From Arthrobacter zhaoxinii (GTDB taxonomy: Bacteria; Actinomycetota; Actinomycetes; Actinomycetales; Micrococcaceae), in contig NZ_CP104275.1 in the NCBI RefSeq assembly GCF_025244925.1, forward strand, positions 930,001-994,000: DNA of 64,000 nt. Direction: 5' to 3'. The stretch's first letter is position 1. Each line of letters begins with the position of its first letter. Shown here piece after piece: positions 39,133 to 49,413 of this stretch. The notes under the pieces were generated by a model. That model was not told where the DNA came from and did not search any database. It saw nothing but the letters and a program-made list of their open reading frames with translations. The translations under genes were made by a program, and so were the position numbers.

Positions 39133-40197
39133 TCAGCGGTGCAGGCGCTCCTGAGCTGCAGCGGTACGGGGGACTGCTACGGAGGTAATCACGGAAGCAA
39201 TAACGTCTGCGGCGCTGATTCCGGCTCCGGCGGCCTTGCGCTGGAGCAGGAGCCGGTGGGCGAGGACAGGATCCGCCAGCCTCGTGACGTCGTCGGGCAG
39301 TACGAAATCCCGGCCCTCGAGCGCTGCATATGCCTTGGCCGCACGGAGCAGCTGCAGAAGAGCACGCGGACTGGCGCCCAGGCGCAGATCCGGATGTTCC
39401 CGGGTGGCACGGCCCAGGGCGACCGTGTACTCTTTGACCGCAGCCGAAACGTAAATATCCCGGACCCGGGCGATCATTGCCGACGCCTCGCGGATCCCCA
39501 CCACGGGGGTGATGCCGTCCAGGGGCGAGCCGGCCTGGTGGTGGTCCAGCATGTCCACCTCCGAGCGGGCATCGGGGTAGCCAAGGGAAAGCCGGGCCAT
39601 GAATCTGTCCCGCTGTGCTTCCGGCAACGGATAGGTCCCCTCCATCTCGATGGGGTTCTGCGTGGCCACCACCATGAAGGGCGCCGAGAGTCGGTGCGTG
39701 CCGCCGTCGACGGTCACCTGGTGTTCCTCCATGCATTCCAGCAGGGCGGACTGGGTCTTGGCCGAGGCCCGGTTGATCTCATCGGCGATCACCACGTTGG
39801 CGAAGACCGGACCCTGGCGGAATTCGAACCGGTGGCTGTCCTGGTTGTAGATGGACACCCCGGTAACGTCCGACGGCAGCAGATCGGGGGTGAACTGGAT
39901 GCGGCTGACGGTGCAGTCGATGGTTCGGGCAAGCGTTTTCGCGAGCATCGTCTTGCCGACGCCGGGAACGTCCTCCAGCAGCACGTGCCCCTCGGCAAGC
40001 AGGACCGTAAGCACCAGCCGGGCAGCTTCTTCCTTGCCGTCTATGACGGTGTTGACCGCGGCGAGGATACCGTCGGCCGCAGCGGCGAAGGACTCTGCGT
40101 CAATGGTGGAGGAGGAGGACTGGAGAGTGGTGGGGGATTGCCGGGAAGGAAAGCCGTTGAGGGACGCTGCGGCGGCAGGGGAGAGCGGAGCGTCCAT
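39133..40197 (-). CDS. MoxR family AAA+ ATPase
   Basis: 354 residues. Walker A GVGKTMLAK near residue 83, Walker B VIADEINRASAKTQ, and sensor region VVATQNPIEMEGTYPLPEAQRDRFM are textbook MoxR. MoxR proteins act as chaperones that activate or assemble partner proteins, here probably the DUF58 and transglutaminase products. ATG 40197 is chosen because GGAAGG lies five bases upstream; the in-frame GTG at 40203 abuts that site. First gene of the operon. Confidence 0.94.
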   Translation of the reverse strand: MDAPLSPAAAASLNGFPSRQSPTTLQSSSSTIDAESFAAAADGILAAVNTVIDGKEEAARLVLTVLLAEGHVLLEDVPGVGKTMLAKTLARTIDCTVSRIQFTPDLLPSDVTGVSIYNQDSHRFEFRQGPVFANVVIADEINRASAKTQSALLECMEEHQVTVDGGTHRLSAPFMVVATQNPIEMEGTYPLPEAQRDRFMARLSLGYPDARSEVDMLDHHQAGSPLDGITPVVGIREASAMIARVRDIYVSAAVKEYTVALGRATREHPDLRLGASPRALLQLLRAAKAYAALEGRDFVLPDDVTRLADPVLAHRLLLQRKAAGAGISAADVIASVITSVAVPRTAAAQERLHR

Positions 40198-40331
40198 GGA
40201 CACCTTCCATGCTCGGCGGTGGCTGCTGCAACACGCGGGGCGCCCGCGGGATAGACAGGCTGGGATACAGGCTGAAATGTCCGTGCGGTGAAGGCAGACA
40301 GCGGTTTGTCCCCTCAGGCTACTAGCTCACC

Positions 40332-40337
40332 TAGGCT
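40332..40337 (+). promoter_or_regulatory. Candidate -10 element, tatD
   Basis: TAGGCT, 7 nt before ATG 40345, the same hexamer and distance as at the Fem-type gene. Confidence 0.4.
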
Positions 40338-40344
40338 TAAGAAC

Positions 40345-41280
40345 ATGAGTAATCGAAGTGGATTTGTCCCGGGAAGCATACCGGCGGCCTACCTGCCGCC
40401 GGCCGAAGACGCCGGATCCGTCCGGCACAAGGGCAAAGGATATCCGCCGGCGCCTGAGCCGCTGCCGGTGCCCGTCATGGATAACCACACGCATTTCGAC
40501 TTCCCGGCCGACAACGGCGGAGGCGGTTTTACGGCCGCCCTTGCCGCTGCCCTGGATGCGGCGGAAGCCGCGGGCGTCTCCGGTGCCGTCCAGGTGGGAA
40601 CCGATCTCGAGTCCTCCCGGTTCACCGCTGCCGCCGTCGATTCCGATCCGCGCCTGCTCGGTGCGGTGGCCATCCATCCCAACGATGCCCCCGTGCTGGC
40701 CGGGGAGGGGACGCTGGAGCCGGCGCTTGCCGAGATCGAGGCGCTCGCCGCCCATCCGCGGATCCGGGCCATCGGGGAAACCGGGCTGGACTATTTCCGG
40801 ACCGGGGAAGACGGCAGGGAACAGCAGCATTATTCCTTCCGCCGGCACATTGACATTGCCAAGCGCCTGGGGCTTGCCCTGCAGATCCACGACCGCGACG
40901 CCCACGACGACGTCGTCCGCCTGCTGAAGGAGGAGGGAGCTCCCGGCACGGTGGTCTTCCACTGCTTCTCCGGGGACACCGAGCTGGCACGTATCTGCAA
41001 CGACAACGGCTGGTACATGTCCTTCTCGGGAACGGTGACTTTCAAGAACTCGCACAATCTCCACGAGGCGCTCGCGGTTGCGGACCGGGAGCTGCTGCTG
41101 GTGGAAACGGACGCGCCGTTCCTCACACCCCATCCGCACCGCGGGCGTCCGAATGCGAGTTACATGGTGCCTTACACGGTGCGTTCCATGGCCGCCCGGC
41201 TGGGCGCGGACCTGTCGGAGCTGGGAGCGCAGCTTTCGGCAAACACGGTTCGGGCCTACGGATCCTGGGCCGAGGCATAG
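40345..41280 (+). CDS. tatD: TatD family metal-dependent hydrolase
   Basis: 311 residues. Metal ligands appear in DNHTHFDFP, IGETGLDYF, LQIHDRDAHDD, FHCFSG and ETDAPFLTP, so the TatD active site is complete. Members are Mg-dependent DNases/nucleases. About 45 residues precede the first metal motif, longer than in compact TatD proteins. It lies upstream of rpfB, an order known from mycobacteria. Confidence 0.92.
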   Translation: MSNRSGFVPGSIPAAYLPPAEDAGSVRHKGKGYPPAPEPLPVPVMDNHTHFDFPADNGGGGFTAALAAALDAAEAAGVSGAVQVGTDLESSRFTAAAVDSDPRLLGAVAIHPNDAPVLAGEGTLEPALAEIEALAAHPRIRAIGETGLDYFRTGEDGREQQHYSFRRHIDIAKRLGLALQIHDRDAHDDVVRLLKEEGAPGTVVFHCFSGDTELARICNDNGWYMSFSGTVTFKNSHNLHEALAVADRELLLVETDAPFLTPHPHRGRPNASYMVPYTVRSMAARLGADLSELGAQLSANTVRAYGSWAEA

Positions 41281-41347
41281 CCCTCCCTCCACAGGCGCCG
41301 GAGGCAGAAGCGCGGAGCAGGTGTGCGGGTAGCTCCGGACAGCGTGT

Positions 41348-41376
41348 TTGCCACCACATCACGGTTCGGTTACGGT
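41348..41376 (+). promoter_or_regulatory. rpfB promoter
   Basis: TTGCCA (41348-41353), 17 bp, TACGGT (41371-41376). Start of transcription would be near 41383, about 245 nt before the rpfB start codon. Confidence 0.55.
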
Positions 41377-41378
41377 AG

Positions 41379-42791
<1,413 letters not shown>

Positions 42792-42802
42792 GCGGGCTCA
42801 GC

Positions 42803-44029
42803 TCAGCAGGCAGCAATCCGGTGGGCCAGGGCAGCGGCGTGCGCTGCCCGGTCCCCGGCCCCGGCCGAGCGGAAGGACCGTTCGCTGTCCGCCAGATAGG
42901 CGGAACCGGCGTCGGCCCGGCCGGTCCGCGCCAGGGCGAGGCCCAGATGGAGGGCGAGTTCGCCCGAATCCTGGGGAGACAGTTCGTCCCGGTGGCTGTA
43001 GACGTCCGAGAGCATTCCGACCGCCCGGGAGTGCTCACCCAGCAGGTCCAGCAGGAGGCCCCGGCTGTGGGCCAGTTCCAGCTGTTCGGGACCGGACAGC
43101 CCCACCACCGACATCGCCGCCTCGGCATGCTCGATACAGGCAAGTGTCTCGTCGTCGGAAATGCCCGCGGCGAGGCGCATGGCCGCCGTCGCGTTGTTGA
43201 ACCGGGCCCACAGCTCGACGTCGGTCCCCGGCTGCAGCAGGTCCCCGGCAGCGCGGTGGTGCAGCAGCCCGGTGCGTATGTCACCGCGGCGGAACGCTAC
43301 GGTGCCCACCGCCCAGAGGGCCTTGCCCCTGGTCCGGCGGCCCACCCCCGACTCCAGCAGCGGCAGGATCAGGGTGCGGCAGTAGCCCCAGGCCTCTTCG
43401 ATCCGGCCGGCCTCGGCCAGGGCGGCAACTAGTCCCTCGCACGCTTCGAGGAAGGCCGCACCTCCAACCGCTGAGCCCTGCACCTTCGCCACGGCCCTGC
43501 GGGCATGGGCAACTGCCGCCTCCAGTTCTCCGGCGCCCTGGTGGGCGGCGGCGAGCAGGGTTTCGGCCTGTGCCGCCCGGGCAGGGTGCTCCGACGCCAG
43601 GGGATGGCGGGCCAGGCTGAACGCTTTTCCGATGCTGTCCCGATAGGCGTGGACGGTGCACAGACAGCGGGCGGCCAGATAGGTCAGCTCCCACCAGGCA
43701 GGCAGATCTCCCTCAGCCAGCGCAGCTTCCGCCCCTGCTCCCGCCAGGAAACACGCCGTACCGTAGTCCCGCTCGTCCACTGCCTGACGGGCGGAGAGTT
43801 CAAGGAAAAGGGCGGTCTCGTCTCCGGTGCGGCCCCCGCCCCGGCTCCCGGTACTGCCGGGGGCAAGCCGCTCGCACAGCAGCCGGACCGCGCCCGGTGC
43901 GGGTTCCCTCCGCCCGGTTTCCAGCAGGGAGATTTCCCGCGGCGGAAGGATCCCGTCGCCCAGCTGAGTCTGTGTCAGGCCACGCTGCTGCCGCTCCGAC
44001 CGCAGCTTGTCACCGAATGATTTACCCAT
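42803..44029 (-). CDS. HTH (XRE-type) regulator with TPR-like repeats
   Basis: 408 residues. The N-terminal HTH (KLRSERQQRGLTQTQLGDGI, about 8-27, and ISLLETGRREPAP) is Cro/C1-like. The rest is Ala- and Leu-rich helical repeats, as in TPR-containing peptide- or signal-responsive regulators. The ligand and targets are unknown. It is inverted between rpfB (11 bp from its stop) and rsmA (249 bp from its start), breaking the rpfB-rsmA-ispE order seen in mycobacteria. Confidence 0.75.
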   Translation of the reverse strand: MGKSFGDKLRSERQQRGLTQTQLGDGILPPREISLLETGRREPAPGAVRLLCERLAPGSTGSRGGGRTGDETALFLELSARQAVDERDYGTACFLAGAGAEAALAEGDLPAWWELTYLAARCLCTVHAYRDSIGKAFSLARHPLASEHPARAAQAETLLAAAHQGAGELEAAVAHARRAVAKVQGSAVGGAAFLEACEGLVAALAEAGRIEEAWGYCRTLILPLLESGVGRRTRGKALWAVGTVAFRRGDIRTGLLHHRAAGDLLQPGTDVELWARFNNATAAMRLAAGISDDETLACIEHAEAAMSVVGLSGPEQLELAHSRGLLLDLLGEHSRAVGMLSDVYSHRDELSPQDSGELALHLGLALARTGRADAGSAYLADSERSFRSAGAGDRAAHAAALAHRIAAC

Positions 44030-44266
44030 CGTCGATACCGCCGATCCCAGGGGTGCGGCACACTGTCGCCGGTGCCGGCAATGCGGTCGATGCTACCGGC
44101 GGGAGTCCGCCCTCGGCAGAGCAGGCCGCTGTTCCGGGCGGCAAAACAGCGAAGTCCCCGGCATCCCCGTAACGTCCGGTGCGTGCGTCGGGGAACCGGG
44201 TCCGGGGGACTGTCCCGGAACGACCAGCAGCCGGATGCCCGCACCCGGCTGCTGCGCCCGCTCGGC

Positions 44267-44272
44267 TAGTAT
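44267..44272 (+). promoter_or_regulatory. Candidate -10 element, rsmA
   Basis: TAGTAT, 6 nt before GTG 44279; gives rsmA its own promoter downstream of the inverted HTH gene. Confidence 0.42.
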
Positions 44273-44278
44273 TACTGG

Positions 44279-45163
44279 GTGAGAGAATCCGAACCCGCCC
44301 CCCGAACACCCGTCCCCGCGCTCCTTGGCGCCTCGGATATCCGGGCGCTGGCGGAGGAACTCGGAGTCCGCCCCACCAAGACGCTGGGCCAGAACTTCGT
44401 CATTGACGGAAACACCATCCGCCGGATTGTGGCCGCAGCCGATATTGCGCCCGGTGAAACGGTGCTGGAAGTAGGCCCGGGACTGGGGTCGCTCACCCTG
44501 GGCCTCCTCGACGCAGCCGAATCAGTGGTGGCTGTGGAGATTGATCCAGTCCTTGCCGGCAAGCTGCCTTCCACCGTGGCCGAACGGCGTCCGGAAGCGG
44601 CGGACCGGCTGCACGTTGTCCTCGGCGACGGCATGCGGATTCGGGAACTGCCTAGGGAGCCCACCGCGCTGGTGGCGAACCTGCCCTATAACGTTGCGGT
44701 CCCCGTGGTGCTGCACCTGCTGGAGCACTTCCCGTCCCTGCAGCACGGCCTGGTCATGGTGCAGGACGAAGTCGCTGACCGGATGGCCGCCAAACCCGGC
44801 TCCAAGACGTACGGCGTACCCTCCGTGAAAGCGGCCTGGTACGCACAGATGCGCAAGGCCGGCGTGATCGGCATGAACGTGTTCTGGCCGGCGCCGAAGA
44901 TCGCTTCCGGGCTGGTGGGGTTTGTCCGGCATGAACCGCCGCAGACCCGTGCCACCCGCGAAGAGGTGTTTGCCGTCATCGACGCCGCTTTTGCCCAGCG
45001 CCGCAAGACGCTGCGCGCCGCCCTGGCCGGCTGGGCGGGCAGCCCCGCGGAGGCGGAGAAGGCGCTGCGTGCAGCAGGGGTGGACCCCAGCGCCCGCGGC
45101 GAGGTCCTGGACATTGCCGCTTTCGCCCGCATTGCCGAGGCACGGAAGCCGCTCATTGCCTGA
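44279..45163 (+). CDS. rsmA: 16S rRNA dimethyladenosine transferase
   Basis: 294 residues. [31 protein letters not shown] and [17 protein letters not shown] are the KsgA motifs for S-adenosylmethionine and adenine binding. It dimethylates two adjacent adenosines of the 3' 16S rRNA helix during 30S maturation. GTG start directly after a TAGTAT element; no Shine-Dalgarno. ispE follows after 19 bp. Confidence 0.96.
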   Translation: MRESEPAPRTPVPALLGASDIRALAEELGVRPTKTLGQNFVIDGNTIRRIVAAADIAPGETVLEVGPGLGSLTLGLLDAAESVVAVEIDPVLAGKLPSTVAERRPEAADRLHVVLGDGMRIRELPREPTALVANLPYNVAVPVVLHLLEHFPSLQHGLVMVQDEVADRMAAKPGSKTYGVPSVKAAWYAQMRKAGVIGMNVFWPAPKIASGLVGFVRHEPPQTRATREEVFAVIDAAFAQRRKTLRAALAGWAGSPAEAEKALRAAGVDPSARGEVLDIAAFARIAEARKPLIA

Positions 45164-45182
45164 GGAAAAGGAACCCGTTGAG

Positions 45183-46145
45183 ATGTCCGTCGCGCGTTCC
45201 GTCCGCGTCCGGACCCCCGGGAAGATCAACGTCTCCCTGAAAGTGGGCCCGCTGCGCCCGGACGGCTACCACAGCGTGGCCAGCGTCTACCTGGCCGTGT
45301 CCCTTTTCGAGGAAGTAACGGCCACGGAGCTGCCCGCGGATGAGATTCGGCTGACGCTCAGCGATCCGGAGGGCCGCCTCCCGGAGGCCGGGATTCCGCT
45401 GGACGGGGACAACCTTGCCGCCCGTGCCGCCCGGGCGGTTGCGTCCCGGGCGGGCAGGGACCGCGCGGGTGTGCACCTGCACATCACCAAGCGCGTACCG
45501 GTGGCCGGCGGGATGGGCGGCGGCTCGGCGGACGCCGCGGCCGCCCTGGTCGCCTGCAACGAACTCTGGAACGCAGGCCTGGGGCCGGCCGATCTGGCGG
45601 ATCTGGCTGCAGGCCTCGGAGCCGATGTGCCGTTCGCCCTGCTCGGCGGCGCTGCAGCCGGGCTGGGGGTGGGGGACCGCCTCACCCCGGTCCCGGCACC
45701 GCAGCAGCTGCACTGGGTCCTGGTGCCGGCTGCCTACGGACTCTCCACCCCGCAGGTCTACGCCGCCGTCGACCGGCTCCGCGACGGGGCCGACGTCGCC
45801 GAACCCATGGAAGCGGACCCGACGGTCCTCGCCGCCCTGGCAGACGGGAACACCGCCGCGCTGGCAGGCGTTCTAGGAAATGACCTGCAGGCGGCCGCAC
45901 TGGAGCTTGCCCCCGGACTCCGGTCCGTGCTGGAGGCGGGGATCCGGCTCGGTGCCCTCGCCGGCATGGTCTCCGGCTCCGGACCTACCCTGGCCTTCCT
46001 GGCAGCCGGCGAAGCCGCCGCGTCCGCCCTGGCTGCCGCCCTGCGCGCCGAAGGGTATGACGCCCTGGCCGCCTACGGGCCGGCCGAGGGCGCCGTCGTG
46101 CTTCCGGCCGCCGAAACCACCGCACCTCAGACGTACAGAAAGTAG
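45183..46145 (+). CDS. ispE: 4-diphosphocytidyl-2-C-methyl-D-erythritol kinase
   Basis: 320 residues. GHMP-kinase motifs: TPGKINVSL, PVAGGMGGGSADAAAAL near residue 105, and GMVSGSGPTLAFL near 263. It phosphorylates CDP-methylerythritol in the MEP isoprenoid pathway, which ultimately supplies UppS. ATG 45183 follows the rsmA stop by 19 bp, so the pair is an operon; ABC-F follows after 6 bp. Confidence 0.95.
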   Translation: MSVARSVRVRTPGKINVSLKVGPLRPDGYHSVASVYLAVSLFEEVTATELPADEIRLTLSDPEGRLPEAGIPLDGDNLAARAARAVASRAGRDRAGVHLHITKRVPVAGGMGGGSADAAAALVACNELWNAGLGPADLADLAAGLGADVPFALLGGAAAGLGVGDRLTPVPAPQQLHWVLVPAAYGLSTPQVYAAVDRLRDGADVAEPMEADPTVLAALADGNTAALAGVLGNDLQAAALELAPGLRSVLEAGIRLGALAGMVSGSGPTLAFLAAGEAAASALAAALRAEGYDALAAYGPAEGAVVLPAAETTAPQTYRK

Positions 46146-46151
46146 TACCGA

Positions 46152-48044
46152 TTGGCACACCTGCTTGGCGCTGAGAACCTCAGCATTTCCTTTGGCACCC
46201 GCACGATCCTGGACGGGGTTTCCCTGGGCCTGGAGGAGGGGGACCGCATTGGCGTCGTCGGCCGCAACGGCGACGGCAAGTCCACCTTGATGCGCCTGCT
46301 GGCCGAACGGCAGACGCCCGACGAGGGCCGGGTCACCCGCCGCCGCGACGTCACTGTCGGCTACCTGGACCAGTCCGACGTGCTGGACGGCGACCTGACC
46401 GTGGGCCAGGCGATCGTTGGCGACGCCGACGACTATGAGTGGGCGTCCAACGCACGGATCCGCGACGTGATGAGCGGGCTGATCCAGGAAGTGGACTGGA
46501 ACGCCTCCGTCTCCTCGCTCTCCGGCGGGCAGAAGCGCCGCGTGGCACTGGCCAAGCTGCTCACCGGGGACGACGACGTCGTTATGCTCGACGAGCCCAC
46601 CAACCACCTCGACGTGGAGGGCGTGGCCTGGCTGGCCCAGCACCTGAAGACCCGCTGGCGGCAGGACGCCGGCGGCCTGCTCGTGGTCACCCACGACCGG
46701 TGGTTCCTGGACGAAATCTGCACCCGCACCTGGGAAGTGCATGACGCCGTGATCGACCCGTTCGACGGCGGCTACGCGGCCTACGTGCTGGCCCGCGCCG
46801 AGCGCGACCGGATGGCCGGCGTCATCGAAAACAAGCGCCAGCAGCTCGTGAAGAAGGAACTGGCCTGGCTGCGCCGCGGCGCCCCGGCCCGCACCGCCAA
46901 GCCCAAGTTCCGGATCGAGGCGGCGAACAACCTGATCGCCGACGTGCCGGAGCCGCGCGACACGCTGTCGCTGAACAAGATGGCCACCGCCCGCCTGGGC
47001 AAGGACGTGCTGGACCTCGAGGAGGTGTCGCTGACCCTGGGCGACACCGAGCTGTTCAAGAACGTCACCCTGCGCCTGGCGCCGGGCGAGCGGCTCGGCC
47101 TGGTCGGCGTCAACGGCGCCGGCAAGACCACCCTGCTGCGGCTGCTCAACGGCGAAATCGAGCCCACGACCGGCCGGCTCAAGCGCGGCAAGACCGTGCA
47201 GACCGCCGTCCTGACCCAGGAGGTCAAGGAGCTGGACGAGGTCGCCGACCTGCGCGTGATAGAGGTCATCGAAAACGAAAAGCGCGTCTTCAGCGTCGGC
47301 GGCAAGGACGTCTCCGCCGGGCAGCTGGTGGAGCAGCTGGGCTTCTCCCAGCAGCGCCAGTGGACCCCGGTGCGGGAGCTTTCCGGCGGTGAGCGGCGCC
47401 GGCTGCAGCTGCTGCGCCTGCTCGTGGGCGAACCCAACGTGCTGATGCTCGATGAGCCCACCAACGACCTGGACACCGATACCCTGGCCGCGGTCGAGGA
47501 CGTGCTGGACGGCTGGCCCGGCACGCTCGTGGTGGTCTCGCACGACCGGTACCTGCTCGAGCGCGTCACCGACCACCAGATGGCCCTGCTCGGCGACGGA
47601 AAGCTGCGCGGCCTGCCCAACGGCGTCGACCAGTACCTCGAGCTGCGCGGCCAGGCCCTCGCCAAGAACTCCTCGGCCTCGACGGCGGCGCGCGGGTCCT
47701 CACAGGCTGCACGTGCCGCAGCGGCCGGAGCCTCCCGGCCAGGCGGTTCTTCCGCAGCCTCTGCGCCCTCCGGCGGCGGGACGACGACGGCGCTGGCCGG
47801 CTCCGGTGCGTCCGAAGCGGAAAAGCGGGCGGCCAAGAAGGACCTGACCCGGATTGAGCGCCAGCTCAGCAAGCTGACCGCGCAGGCCGAGAAGATCAAC
47901 GCACAGATGAACGACGCCACCCAGAAAGCGGGCGGCGCGGACTTTGAACTGATCGGCGAGCTCAACGCCAAGCTGCAGGCCGTGGCAGCCGAGCAGGAGG
48001 ACTTGGAAATGCAGTGGCTGGAGGCCTCGGAAGTCCTCGAGTAG
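46152..48044 (+). CDS. ABC-F family ATPase (Uup-like)
   Basis: 630 residues, no membrane segments, two ABC cassettes. Walker A: GRNGDGKST and GVNGAGKTT; signatures LSGGQKRR and LSGGERRR; Walker B MLDEPTNHLD and MLDEPTNDLD. The inter-domain linker is followed by a C-terminal extension with a low-complexity Ala/Ser/Gly stretch and then a charged coiled coil (about 555-630), as in Uup. ABC-F proteins act on ribosomes. TTG start 6 bp after ispE, with only a weak AGAAAG ribosome site. Confidence 0.9.
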   Translation: MAHLLGAENLSISFGTRTILDGVSLGLEEGDRIGVVGRNGDGKSTLMRLLAERQTPDEGRVTRRRDVTVGYLDQSDVLDGDLTVGQAIVGDADDYEWASNARIRDVMSGLIQEVDWNASVSSLSGGQKRRVALAKLLTGDDDVVMLDEPTNHLDVEGVAWLAQHLKTRWRQDAGGLLVVTHDRWFLDEICTRTWEVHDAVIDPFDGGYAAYVLARAERDRMAGVIENKRQQLVKKELAWLRRGAPARTAKPKFRIEAANNLIADVPEPRDTLSLNKMATARLGKDVLDLEEVSLTLGDTELFKNVTLRLAPGERLGLVGVNGAGKTTLLRLLNGEIEPTTGRLKRGKTVQTAVLTQEVKELDEVADLRVIEVIENEKRVFSVGGKDVSAGQLVEQLGFSQQRQWTPVRELSGGERRRLQLLRLLVGEPNVLMLDEPTNDLDTDTLAAVEDVLDGWPGTLVVVSHDRYLLERVTDHQMALLGDGKLRGLPNGVDQYLELRGQALAKNSSASTAARGSSQAARAAAAGASRPGGSSAASAPSGGGTTTALAGSGASEAEKRAAKKDLTRIERQLSKLTAQAEKINAQMNDATQKAGGADFELIGELNAKLQAVAAEQEDLEMQWLEASEVLE

Positions 48045-48051
48045 GAACTGC

Positions 48052-49137
48052 TTAGCCCAGCAGCATGGGCAGGATGTGCTCGCTCAGCAGCGGCGAGAGG
48101 TCGGTGCGTTCCGCTGCAGCCGCCGGCGCGGTCCAGAGAATCTCTTCGATCTCCGCGGCTGCAGCGGGCTGCGGGCTTCCCGCGGGAAGGGTCCAGGCGA
48201 ACAGGCCGGCGTCTATGAACGTGTTTTCCTCGTTCGCTGCCGGACCGTACCAGCGGCCCAGATCTTCCAGGTCCGCGGCGGCAACGGTGAGTCCGAGTTC
48301 CTCGCCGATCTCCCGTGCGGCTGCCTCGGCGAAGGTCTCGCCCGGCTCAAGCTTTCCGCCGGGCTGCATAAAGCGGGAGGTGCCGCGTTTACGGACGAGC
48401 AGGATCCGGCCGTCGTCGTCGTGAACCAGGACTGCCGAAAGACGCAGGACGGCGGGACTGGGTCCGTCGCCGCCGGCCGGGGCGGCAGCAGCGGAGCCGA
48501 GCACCGGCATGTGGGAGAGCTGCGGATCCTTCTGCAGCCCCGCCAGGCCGTTCCAGGACAGGTTCACCAGGTGCGCCGCCACGGTGGCCTTGTCCGGGGT
48601 CCGGGTGTCCAGCCACCACTGGCCGGTCATGGCCACCATGCCCACCAGCATCTGCGCGTACATCCCGCCCACCTCGGCGCTCAGGCCGCGGCTGCCGAAC
48701 TCCTTGGAGAGGATGTGTTCCGCGTGCCGGGTGATCCGGGACAGCAGGGTGGAAAATGTCCCCTCCGGCTGGGACAGAGGCGCATCCCGGGTGAGGATCC
48801 GGAAACCGTCGGTGGAGTTCTCGATATAGTCCAGCAGGGCATACGCAGCCCGTTCCAGCAGCACCCGGGGACCGGCATCAGCGCTGAGCGACTCGGTCAT
48901 CACCTCAAGCAGGCGGCGGAACTCAATGTCCACCACCTCGTTGTAGAGGCCCTCCTTGGAGCCGAAATGCTCGTAGACCACCGGTTTGGAAACACCGGCC
49001 GCGGCCGCAATGTCCTCGATGGTCGCGCCGTCGAGGCCACGCAGGGCAAACAGCCCGCGTGCCACCTCGATGAGCTGGGCGCGTCGCTGGATGCCGGTCA
49101 TACGCAGGCGCGTGCCGCCCGCGGAAGTCTTTACCAC
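48052..49137 (-). CDS. TetR regulator fused to a C-terminal Nudix domain
   Basis: 361 residues. The TetR HTH (IEDIAAAAGVSKPVVYEHF, about 41-59) and the helical ligand-binding domain reach about residue 205. After a Pro/Gly linker (AAPAGGDGPSPA) a Nudix domain begins at VLRLSAVLVHDDDGRILLV. Its Nudix box is complete (GKLEPGE ... REIGEELGL). The position beside glmU matches the mycobacterial TetR gene there. Fusion suggests a regulator that hydrolyses or senses a nucleotide, which is inference. GTG start 6 nt after TACACT. The stop is 7 bp from the convergent ABC-F stop. Confidence 0.85.
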   Translation of the reverse strand: MVKTSAGGTRLRMTGIQRRAQLIEVARGLFALRGLDGATIEDIAAAAGVSKPVVYEHFGSKEGLYNEVVDIEFRRLLEVMTESLSADAGPRVLLERAAYALLDYIENSTDGFRILTRDAPLSQPEGTFSTLLSRITRHAEHILSKEFGSRGLSAEVGGMYAQMLVGMVAMTGQWWLDTRTPDKATVAAHLVNLSWNGLAGLQKDPQLSHMPVLGSAAAAPAGGDGPSPAVLRLSAVLVHDDDGRILLVRKRGTSRFMQPGGKLEPGETFAEAAAREIGEELGLTVAAADLEDLGRWYGPAANEENTFIDAGLFAWTLPAGSPQPAAAAEIEEILWTAPAAAAERTDLSPLLSEHILPMLLG

Positions 49138-49143
49138 CGGACT

Positions 49144-49149
49144 AGTGTA
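49144..49149 (-). promoter_or_regulatory. Candidate -10 element, TetR-Nudix gene
   Basis: TACACT on the minus strand, 6 nt before GTG 49137. Confidence 0.42.
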
Positions 49150-49266
49150 CCCACGCGGGTCCGTGGCAGACGGAGGGCGTGCCCGGGCGGCCGCGACTCA
49201 ACTCGCGAACACATCGGCTCCCGTGGCAGACTAAACTCTTGTGTGCGGGGCTAGCCACGCACATGG

Positions 49267-49338
49267 TCCGCCCTGGTGTAATGGCAGCACCCCGGCCTTT
49301 GGAGCCGTGGAGTATAGGTTCGAATCCTATGGGCGGAA
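49267..49338 (+). tRNA. tRNA-Gln (anticodon TTG)
   Basis: 72 nt. Acceptor TCCGCCC pairs with GGGCGGA (49331-49337), discriminator A at 49338. D arm GTGT/GCAC, anticodon loop CTTTGGA with TTG at 49299-49301, T arm ATAGG-TTCGAAT-CCTAT. The first anticodon-stem pair is C/T. CCA is not encoded. Confidence 0.95.
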
Positions 49339-49413
49339 CGCTGTGCAGTGTGCCTGTGAGGGCCGCCGCGCACCAGAAATACGCCGGCCGTACCACCGAG
49401 GAGCGCCATTTTC

